64,000 nucleotides of DNA, taken from positions 24,092 to 88,091 of the forward strand of contig JAGOOC010000006.1 of assembly GCA_017992695.1 (NCBI GenBank). Direction: 5' to 3'. Shown here in pieces: positions 28,389 through 36,404 of this stretch. The notes under the pieces are model-generated. The model worked only from the letters and a program-made list of their open reading frames with translations, was not told where the DNA came from and did not search any database. The stretch is from Bacteroides sp. (GTDB taxonomy: Bacteria; Bacteroidota; Bacteroidia; Bacteroidales; Bacteroidaceae). The position numbers and the translations under genes are program-made. Every line of letters starts with the position of its first letter. Within the stretch, counting starts at the first letter, position 1.

Positions 28389-30064
28389 TGATGAACAAGA
28401 AATATGTCATAGGACTTGATTACGGTAGCGACTCTGCGCGCGCTATCGTAGTCAATGCAGCGACAGGCGAAACGCTTGCCACTGCCGTAAAGCACTATCC
28501 ACGCTGGCAAGAAGGGTTGTACTGCAACCCCGCCATCAACCAGTATCGTCAGCATCCGCAAGACTATATTGATGTGCTCGAATCAACAGTAACCGAAGCA
28601 TTAAGCCAATGTCCGGCAGGCACTGCACAACAAGTAGTGGGTATTGCCTTCGACACCACCGGAAGTACTCCCGCATTTACCGATGCTTCAGGCACTCCAT
28701 TGGCGTTGCTTCCCGAGTTTGCAGAGAATCCCAATGCCATGTTTGTGCTTTGGAAAGATCACACAGCTGTAAAAGAGGCTGCAGAAATCAATCAAGCTTG
28801 TGCCACATCACCTACTGATTATTCTGCTTACGTAGGCGGTATCTACTCTTCAGAATGGTTTTGGGCTAAAGCCTTGCATGTGCTTCGCCAAGACGAGGCC
28901 GTACGTCAAAAAGCCTACAGCATTGTTGAGTATTGCGAGTGGCTGCCGGCACTGATTACCGGTGTACAAGCATCTAAAGATATTATTCGCAGCCGTTGTG
29001 CCTGTGGACACAAAGCTATGTGGCACAAGCAGTGGGGCGGATTACCCTCAGAGGAGTTCCTCGCAGGTATCGATCCGCTATTAGCCGGGTTCCGCGATCG
29101 GTTGTTTACAGAAACCCAAACAGCCGATAAGCCGGTAGGTCACCTCAGCGAAGAGTGGGCCAAGCGTCTGGGACTCACCACCAACGTTGTAGTAGCCGGC
29201 GGTGCTTTCGACTGCCACATGGGTGCCGTAGGTGCAGGTGTAACTCCCCATACTTTCGTACGCGTTATCGGCACATCGACTTGCGATATAATGGTAGCAA
29301 GCCCCGAAGAGATCGGTGATAAGCTGATCAAAGGCATTTGCGGTCAGGTAGACGGTTCGGTCATCCCCGGTATGATTGGTCTTGAAGCCGGTCAATCGGC
29401 CTTTGGCGATGTATATGCTTGGTTCAAACGAGTGCTCGAATTCCCCTTGAGGAACATTATCGGTGCATCAAAACTGATTGATGAGAGCACAAAAGAGGCA
29501 CTAATCAACGAAGCTATCGATCAGATCATCCCTGCACTGACCGCAGAAGCAGAGAAGATTCCGGTAAGCGAAAGTACCATTATCGCTACCGACTGGATGA
29601 ATGGTCGCCGCACTCCCGATGCCAACCAACTGCTCAAAGGTACCATTACCGGACTAACGTTGAGCTCAACCGCACCCCTTATCTTCCGTGCTTTGGTCGA
29701 GGCTACCGCTTTCGGTTCGAAAGCCATCGTAGACCGCTTCCGTAACGAAGGAGTACGCATTGATAATGTGATCGGTATCGGCGGCATCGCTTTGAAATCG
29801 CCCTTCGTGATGCAAACACTAAGCGATGTACTCAACATGCCTATCAAGGTGTGTCGCACCGATCAGGCCTGTGCACTGGGTGCAGCCATGTTTGCTGCTA
29901 CAGCTGCCGGCGTCTATACCCAAGTAGAAGATGCACAACAAGCCATGACATCGGGCTTTGCCAACGAATATCAGCCGGATGCTGCACGCGCTCTTGCGTA
30001 TGCCGAAATCTATGAGAATTACCTTAAGTTAGGACAGTTTACAGAGAAAGAACTTTTCTGCTAA
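28388..30064 (+). CDS. araB: L-ribulokinase
   Basis: The 560-residue FGGY-family sugar kinase phosphorylates L-ribulose to L-ribulose-5-phosphate. It has the N-terminal ATPase motif IGLDYGSDSARAIVV, the substrate segment FDTTGSTPAF, GGAFDCHMGAVGAG, and the C-terminal GIGGIALKSPFVMQTLSDV and ALGAAMFAA blocks. The start is the ATG overlapping the araA stop; ATG 28391 is also possible. An intrinsic terminator follows at 30077-30123, so araB is the last gene of the main arabinose transcript. Confidence 0.97.
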   Translation: MMNKKYVIGLDYGSDSARAIVVNAATGETLATAVKHYPRWQEGLYCNPAINQYRQHPQDYIDVLESTVTEALSQCPAGTAQQVVGIAFDTTGSTPAFTDASGTPLALLPEFAENPNAMFVLWKDHTAVKEAAEINQACATSPTDYSAYVGGIYSSEWFWAKALHVLRQDEAVRQKAYSIVEYCEWLPALITGVQASKDIIRSRCACGHKAMWHKQWGGLPSEEFLAGIDPLLAGFRDRLFTETQTADKPVGHLSEEWAKRLGLTTNVVVAGGAFDCHMGAVGAGVTPHTFVRVIGTSTCDIMVASPEEIGDKLIKGICGQVDGSVIPGMIGLEAGQSAFGDVYAWFKRVLEFPLRNIIGASKLIDESTKEALINEAIDQIIPALTAEAEKIPVSESTIIATDWMNGRRTPDANQLLKGTITGLTLSSTAPLIFRALVEATAFGSKAIVDRFRNEGVRIDNVIGIGGIALKSPFVMQTLSDVLNMPIKVCRTDQACALGAAMFAATAAGVYTQVEDAQQAMTSGFANEYQPDAARALAYAEIYENYLKLGQFTEKELFC

Positions 30065-30076
30065 ACCATCTTGTAT

Positions 30077-30123
30077 AACGTCACTCCACTACAAGCTTAT
30101 GCAGCGGAGTGACGTTTCTTTTT
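30077..30123 (+). terminator. Intrinsic terminator after araB
   Basis: The arms AACGTCACTCC (30077-30087) and GGAGTGACGTT (30106-30116) are perfect complements, followed by a T-rich run to 30123. It lies 13 bp after the araB stop. The following GH97 starts only 16 bp beyond it and no new -7 box was recognised, so its expression may depend on read-through. Confidence 0.8.
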
Positions 30124-30138
30124 AATACTATACAAACC

Positions 30139-32079
30139 ATGAAACGAACTACCTTACTTGCCTTACTATTTCCAATTTCCAGTTTACTGCTCGCACAAGA
30201 AGTACAAGGACCCGATGGTGCCTTGCAAGTCAACTTATCGCAAACAGCCCAAGAAGCTCTTACGTATCAGGTGAGTTATCGCGGAAAAACTATTCTTGAA
30301 CCTTCTCCATTGGGGCTTCACACTAACATTGGAAATTTCGGCAGCGGGCTCAAACAACTGGGTACCACCCGCCGAGTGATTGATGAACATTACACCCTGC
30401 CTCATGCCAAAGCAAGTCGCATACACTACGTGGCCAATGAAATGGTTAACAGTTACCTCAATGCAGATGGCGATACCCTGCAAATCATTTTCCGCGTTAG
30501 CAACAACGACGTGGCACAAGCCTATCGCATCGCTTCGAGCAAGCGTACGCAATGCACCATCTTGTCCGAACAAACAGGATTCGATTTTCCTGCACAAACC
30601 ACTACATTTATCACCCCACAAGCTCCTGCCGGAGACGGATGGATGAGGACCAAGCCCAGTTACGAAGAGGAGTATACGATGGAAGAGCCCATAGGTACCC
30701 CTTCGAAATACAAGCTTGGCTATACCTTCCCTGCCCTCTTCCATATCGGATCAAACGGTTGGGCGCTTCTATCCGAAACGGGAGTGAGCAGCCAATATGT
30801 CGGCACACGTCTAAGCGATAGCACAAAGGATGGACTTTACACCATCGCCTTTCCCGATATCCGCGAGAATGCCGGTGTAGGCGATGCAACCGTTACTGCT
30901 GCCTTGCCGTTACTTACTTCATGGAAAACCATCACCGTTGGCGAAACACTGAAACCCATTGTCGAAACAACCTCGGCCTATGACAACGTACGCCCACTCT
31001 ATCAGCCATCGCAAGTGTATCAACCCGGACGCAGTACCTGGAGTTGGATTCTATGGCAAGATCAATCGTGCAATTACAATGATCAGAAAATATTTATTGA
31101 CCTGGCTGCCGATATGGGTTATGAATACATCCTTATCGATGCTTTATGGGATAAGCAGATAGGTTATGAAAACATGCCTTCATTGATTGCTTATGCGCAA
31201 TCGAAAGGCGTTGATGTACTGTTGTGGTACAACTCGAACGGTTCATGGAACGATGCTCCACAAGGCCCCCACCACCGCATGGATACAGCTCCTGCTCGTC
31301 AGAAAGAGATGGCATGGATGAAATCATTGGGTGTAAAAGGAATCAAGGTCGACTTCTTTGGTGGAGACAAGCAGGTAACTATGAAGCTCTATGAGGACAT
31401 CCTGACCGATGCCAATCAATATGGTTTGGGCGTCGTGTTTCACGGCTGTACCCTGCCCCGCGGATGGGAACGCATGTATCCCAACCACATGAGTAGCGAA
31501 GCTGCGTTGGTATCCGAGAACCTCGTCTTCCAACAATATCACGCTGACCGCGAAGCACAACGTGCCACACTCTATCCCTTTATTCGCAATGCCGTATCGG
31601 GCATGGACTATGGTGGCGTATTCTTCAATAAGCATTTTTCGAAAGATAGCAAGTCGGGCCCGCTTCGCAAAACAACCGATGCCTTTCAGATAGCCACCTC
31701 GGTACTCTTTCAATCGGGCATCACTCACTTGGGCATTACTCCCAATAACTTGACAGAACAACCCGATTACGTGCTCGATTTCATGAAAAGCTTCCCTACG
31801 GTTTGGGACGAGACTCGCTTCGTTGAGGGTTACCCCGGTAAGTATTGCGTTATTGCTCGCAGATACGGTTCCACTTGGTACATTGCTGCCGTTAGTGCAG
31901 CCGATGAAACCCTGAAGCTCAAACTGTCTCTTCCTTGGTTAATAGGCAAACAAGTATCAATCATTGGCGACAAAACAGATCGTACAGCCTCACTTCAAAC
32001 CAATGCAGTCGACAAGAAAGGAGTACTCAACATCGAATTGCAGCCACAAGGTGGAGCTATGATTACCACCACGAACTAA
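30139..32079 (+). CDS. GH97 glycosidase, retaining type; candidate beta-L-arabinopyranosidase
   Basis: The start at 30139 gives a signal peptide (MKRTTLLALLFPISSLLLAQ). The 646-residue protein has the GH97 layout: N-terminal beta-sandwich, central TIM barrel (WILWQDQSCNYNDQKIF, LIDALWDKQIGYE), C-terminal beta domain. GIKVDFFGGD places an Asp (405) where retaining GH97 enzymes have their nucleophile, and Glu460 (VSENLVF) lies 55 residues later. This matches the spacing I remember for the retaining BT1871 alpha-galactosidase (Asp415/Glu470). Inverting SusB-type enzymes lack that Asp. Retaining GH97 enzymes cleave alpha-galactosides or beta-L-arabinopyranosides. Sitting between araB and a GH51, the arabinopyranosidase role is attractive but inferred. 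Confidence 0.85.
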   Translation: MKRTTLLALLFPISSLLLAQEVQGPDGALQVNLSQTAQEALTYQVSYRGKTILEPSPLGLHTNIGNFGSGLKQLGTTRRVIDEHYTLPHAKASRIHYVANEMVNSYLNADGDTLQIIFRVSNNDVAQAYRIASSKRTQCTILSEQTGFDFPAQTTTFITPQAPAGDGWMRTKPSYEEEYTMEEPIGTPSKYKLGYTFPALFHIGSNGWALLSETGVSSQYVGTRLSDSTKDGLYTIAFPDIRENAGVGDATVTAALPLLTSWKTITVGETLKPIVETTSAYDNVRPLYQPSQVYQPGRSTWSWILWQDQSCNYNDQKIFIDLAADMGYEYILIDALWDKQIGYENMPSLIAYAQSKGVDVLLWYNSNGSWNDAPQGPHHRMDTAPARQKEMAWMKSLGVKGIKVDFFGGDKQVTMKLYEDILTDANQYGLGVVFHGCTLPRGWERMYPNHMSSEAALVSENLVFQQYHADREAQRATLYPFIRNAVSGMDYGGVFFNKHFSKDSKSGPLRKTTDAFQIATSVLFQSGITHLGITPNNLTEQPDYVLDFMKSFPTVWDETRFVEGYPGKYCVIARRYGSTWYIAAVSAADETLKLKLSLPWLIGKQVSIIGDKTDRTASLQTNAVDKKGVLNIELQPQGGAMITTTN

Positions 32080-32107
32080 CTTAATCTATCACTAACTTAT
32101 AATCCAC

Positions 32108-33652
32108 ATGAAAACAAGACTTATCTTCGGAGCCGCCTTGCTGGCCGTTTCCGTATCGCTCTCGGCACAGAAGAGTGCATTAATCAAACTTCATCCCGAA
32201 CAAGGCAAAGAGATTATCCCCAAAGAGATCTACGGACAGTTTGCCGAGCACCTGGGCTCGTGCGTCTATGGCGGACTTTGGGTGGGCGAAAACTCTGACA
32301 TACCCAATACTCAAGGCTATCGCACCGATGTGCTCAATGCGCTTAAAGCACTCAAAGTGCCGGTACTGCGTTGGCCGGGTGGTTGCTTTGCCGACGAGTA
32401 TCACTGGATGGACGGTATTGGACCCAAAGCCAATCGCCCCAAGATGGTCAACAACAACTGGGGAGGTACGATCGAAGACAACAGCTTCGGTACACACGAG
32501 TTCCTGAACCTCTGTGAGTTAATTGGTTGCGAACCCTACATCAGCGGAAACGTTGGTAGCGGCACAGTCGAAGAGATGGCTAAATGGGTCGAATACATGA
32601 CTTCGGACGGTGACAGCCCCATGGCAAACCTTCGAAGAAAGAACGGTCGCGAGAAGGCCTGGAAAGTAAAGTACCTCGGTGTAGGTAACGAGAGCTGGGG
32701 ATGCGGTGGAAGCATGCGCCCCGAATATTATGCCGATCTTTATCGTCGCTACTCGACCTATTGCCGTAACTACGATGACAACCGTTTGTACAAGATAGCC
32801 AGCGGCGCGAGCGATTATGATTACAACTGGACGGACGTATTAATGAAAAACGTAGGGGGACGCATGCAGGGGCTCTCGTTGCACTATTACACCGTGGCGG
32901 GATGGAACGGAAGCAAAGGCTCGGCCACCCAGTTCAATAAAGATGACTATTACTGGACCATGGGCAAATGCATCGAAGTGGAAGATGTGATTCAAAAACA
33001 CTGCGCCATCATGGACAAATACGATAAGAATAAACACATCGGCTTGCTGCTCGACGAATGGGGAACTTGGTGGGACGAAGAACCGGGTACTGTGCGCGGA
33101 CATCTCTACCAACAAAACACCCTGCGCGACGCCTTCGTAGCCTCACTGAGTCTCGACATCTTTCACAAATACACCGACCGTCTGAAGATGGCGAACATCG
33201 CTCAGATTGTAAACGTGTTGCAATCGATGATCCTGACCAAGGGCAAAGAGATGGTATTGACTCCCTCGTACTATGTATTCGACATGTACAAAGTGCATCA
33301 AGATGCCACGCATTTGCCACTCGACTTGATGTGTGATAAAGTAACCGTACGCGACAATCGAACCGTTGCGTTAATCAGTGCTACCGCTTCCAGAAACAAA
33401 GAAGGCGTGATCCACCTTTCGCTCTCCAATGTAGATGCCGACGAAGCACAAGAAGTGACTGTAGACCTAAACGGCGCTAAGGCCTCTCAAGTAAACGGAC
33501 AGATGCTTACTTCGGCCAATCTAACAGATTACAATTCGTTTGAAAAACCTAACAGCGTTAAGCCAACAGCATTTAACAACGCCAAAATAGCCAAAGGGAA
33601 ATTGACAATAACGCTACCTGCCAAGTCTATTGTAACGTTGTCTGTGAGATAA
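32108..33652 (+). CDS. GH51 alpha-L-arabinofuranosidase
   Basis: The 514-residue protein has a signal peptide ending SLSAQ and a compact GH51 architecture like classical AbfA. Motifs are [30 protein letters not shown], acid/base Glu195 ([11 protein letters not shown]) and nucleophile Glu317 ([10 protein letters not shown]). It removes terminal L-arabinofuranose, probably from short oligosaccharides in the periplasm, feeding the adjacent symporter. It lies 28 bp after the GH97 and is likely co-transcribed with it. It is only distantly related to the other two GH51 proteins in the window, which have an extra N-terminal binding region. I recall BT0348 as the counterpart. Confidence 0.93.
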   Translation: MKTRLIFGAALLAVSVSLSAQKSALIKLHPEQGKEIIPKEIYGQFAEHLGSCVYGGLWVGENSDIPNTQGYRTDVLNALKALKVPVLRWPGGCFADEYHWMDGIGPKANRPKMVNNNWGGTIEDNSFGTHEFLNLCELIGCEPYISGNVGSGTVEEMAKWVEYMTSDGDSPMANLRRKNGREKAWKVKYLGVGNESWGCGGSMRPEYYADLYRRYSTYCRNYDDNRLYKIASGASDYDYNWTDVLMKNVGGRMQGLSLHYYTVAGWNGSKGSATQFNKDDYYWTMGKCIEVEDVIQKHCAIMDKYDKNKHIGLLLDEWGTWWDEEPGTVRGHLYQQNTLRDAFVASLSLDIFHKYTDRLKMANIAQIVNVLQSMILTKGKEMVLTPSYYVFDMYKVHQDATHLPLDLMCDKVTVRDNRTVALISATASRNKEGVIHLSLSNVDADEAQEVTVDLNGAKASQVNGQMLTSANLTDYNSFEKPNSVKPTAFNNAKIAKGKLTITLPAKSIVTLSVR

Positions 33653-33712
33653 AACCTCTCTTACCAGAAGGTCTCCACAAGGGTGAAAGCGCAAAAAGAA
33701 GCACATTCATCC

Positions 33713-33742
33713 TTGCGTATTGCATACAAAGCACTATCTTTG
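33713..33742 (+). promoter_or_regulatory. Predicted promoter of the transketolase-rpiB operon
   Basis: The -7 box TATCTTTG at 33735-33742 matches TAnnTTTG. A TTG at 33713-33715 lies 19 bp upstream as a -33 element. This is the most complete Bacteroides-type promoter in the window, consistent with constitutive rather than activator-dependent expression. The predicted leader is about 25 nt. Confidence 0.65.
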
Positions 33743-33770
33743 CATCACTAAAAACTAATTTTACACCTTT

Positions 33771-35780
33771 ATGAACGATACCAAGCTAATGAATCGGGCG
33801 GCGGATAACATCCGTATCCTGTCCGCTTCTATGGTCGAAAAAGCCAACTCGGGACATCCGGGCGGCGCCATGGGAGGCGCAGACTTTATCAATGTACTCT
33901 TCTCTGAGTTCTTAGTATATGATCCCAAAAACCCTCGCTGGGAAGGTCGCGACCGCTTCTTTCTTGACCCGGGACACATGTCGCCCATGCTCTATTCGGT
34001 ATTGGCTATGACAGGCAAATACACCATGGACGAACTTGCACAGTTTCGTCAATGGGGAAGCCCCACTCCCGGACACCCTGAGGTAGACATCATGCGCGGT
34101 GTAGAAAACACTTCGGGCCCGCTAGGACAAGGACACACCTTTGCCGTAGGTGCTGCCATCGCTGCTAAATTCCTCAAAGCTCGCTTTGGCGAGCTGATGA
34201 ATCAGACGATTTATGCATACATTTCAGACGGTGGTATTCAGGAAGAAATTTCGCAAGGTGCCGGTCGCATTGCCGGAACATTGGGACTGAACAATCTGAT
34301 TATGTTCTACGACTCGAACGATATCCAACTCTCTACCGAAACGAAAGAGGTATCCTCAGAAAACGTAGCGATGAAATATAAAGCGTGGGATTGGAACGTA
34401 ATCGAAATCGACGGAAACAATCCCGTTGCCATACGCGCTGCGCTCAAAGAGGCCAAAGCAGAGGCTGCCCGCCCAACCCTAATTATTGGTAAAACCATCA
34501 TGGGTAAAGGTGCTCGCAAGGCCGACAACAGCTGCTACGAAGCCAACTGCGCCACACACGGTGCTCCTCTTGGCGGAGATGCTTACAAAAACACCATGCT
34601 CAATCTGTGTGGCGATCTCAACGCCCCGTTCACCATCTTCCCTGAAGTGGCCGAACTCTATGCCCGTCGTGCTCAGGAACTCGAAGAGATTGTAGCCAAA
34701 CGCTATGCCAGCAAAGCCGCATGGGCCAAAGAAAACCCCGAATTGGCAGCTAAGTTGGAGACTTTCTTTGCAGGCAAGGCACCCGCAGTGAATTGGGATG
34801 CTATCCAGCAAAAAGCAAACACGGCTACCCGTATCGCATCGGCTACCGTACTGGGTGCATTGGCTACACAAGTAGAAAACATGATCGTTTCCTCTGCCGA
34901 CCTTTCTAACTCTGACAAAACAGACGGTTTCTTGAACAAGACACATGCATTCAAGCGTGGCGATTTCAGTGGCGCCTTCTTTCAAGCAGGCGTATCAGAG
35001 TTAACCATGGCTTGCGTCAATATCGGCATGTCACTCCACGGTGGTGTGATTGCTGCCTGTGCTACCTTCTTCGTTTTCTCTGACTATATGAAACCGGCCA
35101 TCCGCATGGCAGCTCTTATGGAGCAACCCGTGAAGTTTATTTGGACGCACGACGCCTTCCGCGTAGGCGAGGATGGTCCTACACACGAACCCGTTGAGCA
35201 GGAAGCGCAAATCCGTTTGATGGAGAAACTGAAGAATCATAAAGGAAACAACTCAATGTTGGTGCTTCGTCCGGCCGATGCCGAAGAGACTACACAAGCA
35301 TGGAGACTTGCCATGGAGAACACAACTACTCCTACAGGATTGATTTTCTCACGCCAGAACATCACCAGCCTGCCGGCAGGAAATGACTATACGCAAGTAG
35401 CCAAAGGAGCATACATTGTAGCTGGTTCTGAAGAGCAGGCAGATGTCATCTTGGTAGCTTCGGGCTCAGAGGTAGCCACCTTGGTAGACGGTGCAGTTTT
35501 GTTACGCAAAGACGGTGTAAAGATACGTATTGTTTCGGCTCCGTCCGAGGGACTGTTCCGTAATCAAAGCAAGGCCTACCAAGAGGCTATACTTCCTACA
35601 GGTGCCAAGGTGTTTGGTTTGACCGCCGGATTGCCTGTGAACCTTCAAGGATTAGCCGGTGTTAATGGAAAAGTATTCGGTCTCGAATCGTTCGGATTCT
35701 CTGCACCCTACACCGTGTTGGATGAGAAGTTAGGCTTTACTGCCGAGAACGTATACAACCAAGTAAAAGCAATGCTGTAA
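33771..35780 (+). CDS. tkt: Transketolase
   Basis: The 669-residue thiamine-diphosphate enzyme of the non-oxidative pentose-phosphate pathway shows ANSGHPGGAMGGADF near the N-terminus, GPLGQGHTFAVGAAIAAK, the ThDP motif beginning SDGGIQEEISQGA, and the pyrimidine-domain block HDAFRVGEDGPTHEPVEQ. It joins D-xylulose-5-phosphate, the product of AraD, to central metabolism. Its own promoter is predicted upstream, and its stop overlaps the rpiB start. Location next to the arabinose operon suggests capacity for pentose flux. Confidence 0.97.
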   Translation: MNDTKLMNRAADNIRILSASMVEKANSGHPGGAMGGADFINVLFSEFLVYDPKNPRWEGRDRFFLDPGHMSPMLYSVLAMTGKYTMDELAQFRQWGSPTPGHPEVDIMRGVENTSGPLGQGHTFAVGAAIAAKFLKARFGELMNQTIYAYISDGGIQEEISQGAGRIAGTLGLNNLIMFYDSNDIQLSTETKEVSSENVAMKYKAWDWNVIEIDGNNPVAIRAALKEAKAEAARPTLIIGKTIMGKGARKADNSCYEANCATHGAPLGGDAYKNTMLNLCGDLNAPFTIFPEVAELYARRAQELEEIVAKRYASKAAWAKENPELAAKLETFFAGKAPAVNWDAIQQKANTATRIASATVLGALATQVENMIVSSADLSNSDKTDGFLNKTHAFKRGDFSGAFFQAGVSELTMACVNIGMSLHGGVIAACATFFVFSDYMKPAIRMAALMEQPVKFIWTHDAFRVGEDGPTHEPVEQEAQIRLMEKLKNHKGNNSMLVLRPADAEETTQAWRLAMENTTTPTGLIFSRQNITSLPAGNDYTQVAKGAYIVAGSEEQADVILVASGSEVATLVDGAVLLRKDGVKIRIVSAPSEGLFRNQSKAYQEAILPTGAKVFGLTAGLPVNLQGLAGVNGKVFGLESFGFSAPYTVLDEKLGFTAENVYNQVKAML

Positions 35781-36214
35781 TGAAGACTATAGGAATCTGT
35801 GCCGATCATGCCGGGTTCGAACTCAAGGCGTTCGTTCGGGGATGGTTGGAGGCCAAAGGCTGGGAATACAAAGACTTCGGAACGAACTCAGAAGCGAGTG
35901 TCGATTATCCTGATGTTGCTCATCCGCTTGCAATGGCTGTTGAAGCCGGCGAATGCCATCCCGGCATCGCCATCTGTGGCAGTGGAAACGGAATCAATAT
36001 GACACTGAACAAGCATCAAGGCATCCGTGCTGCCCTTTGTTGGACGGCCGAAATTGCTCACTTAGCTCGCCAACACAACGATGCCAATGTGCTCGTTATG
36101 CCGGGTCGCTTCATAAGTACAGCTGAAGCTGAACTGATTCTAACGGAGTTCTTCGAAACACCATTTGAAGGTGGACGCCATCAAATGCGTATTGATAAGA
36201 TTCCGGTAGAATAA
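35780..36214 (+). CDS. rpiB: Ribose-5-phosphate isomerase B
   Basis: The 144-residue RpiB/LacAB-family enzyme interconverts ribulose-5-phosphate and ribose-5-phosphate. Motifs are CADHAGFELK, DYPDVAHPLA, and the catalytic-cysteine block AICGSGNGINM, with Cys66. Its start codon overlaps the transketolase stop (TAATG), indicating translational coupling. It supplies ribose-5-phosphate, the transketolase co-substrate, so the pair forms a small functional unit. Confidence 0.96.
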   Translation: MKTIGICADHAGFELKAFVRGWLEAKGWEYKDFGTNSEASVDYPDVAHPLAMAVEAGECHPGIAICGSGNGINMTLNKHQGIRAALCWTAEIAHLARQHNDANVLVMPGRFISTAEAELILTEFFETPFEGGRHQMRIDKIPVE

Positions 36215-36281
36215 ATTCGAATCATGAGAACGAGAAGAAGTTTCATCTAACAGCGTTGTAGTTCACACACTGTTTTGCACT

Positions 36282-36331
36282 AAATCCCGTATACGAGATA
36301 GCTTAAGAACTATTTATCGTATACGGGATTT
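36282..36331. terminator. Bidirectional hairpin between convergent rpiB and the lyase fusion gene
   Basis: Arms AAATCCCGTATACGA (36282-36296) and TCGTATACGGGATTT (36317-36331) are perfect 15-bp complements, with partial further pairing toward the loop. The sequence TTTTGCAC flanks both sides. It lies between two converging genes and can serve both directions. No gene is seen in 36215-36404. Confidence 0.7.
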
Positions 36332-36404
36332 TGCACAACATGGGGTTTCAGCTTAAATCTACCCCTACTTATTATATGTATTCTTTCAGAAAACTGTTCG
36401 GTTT

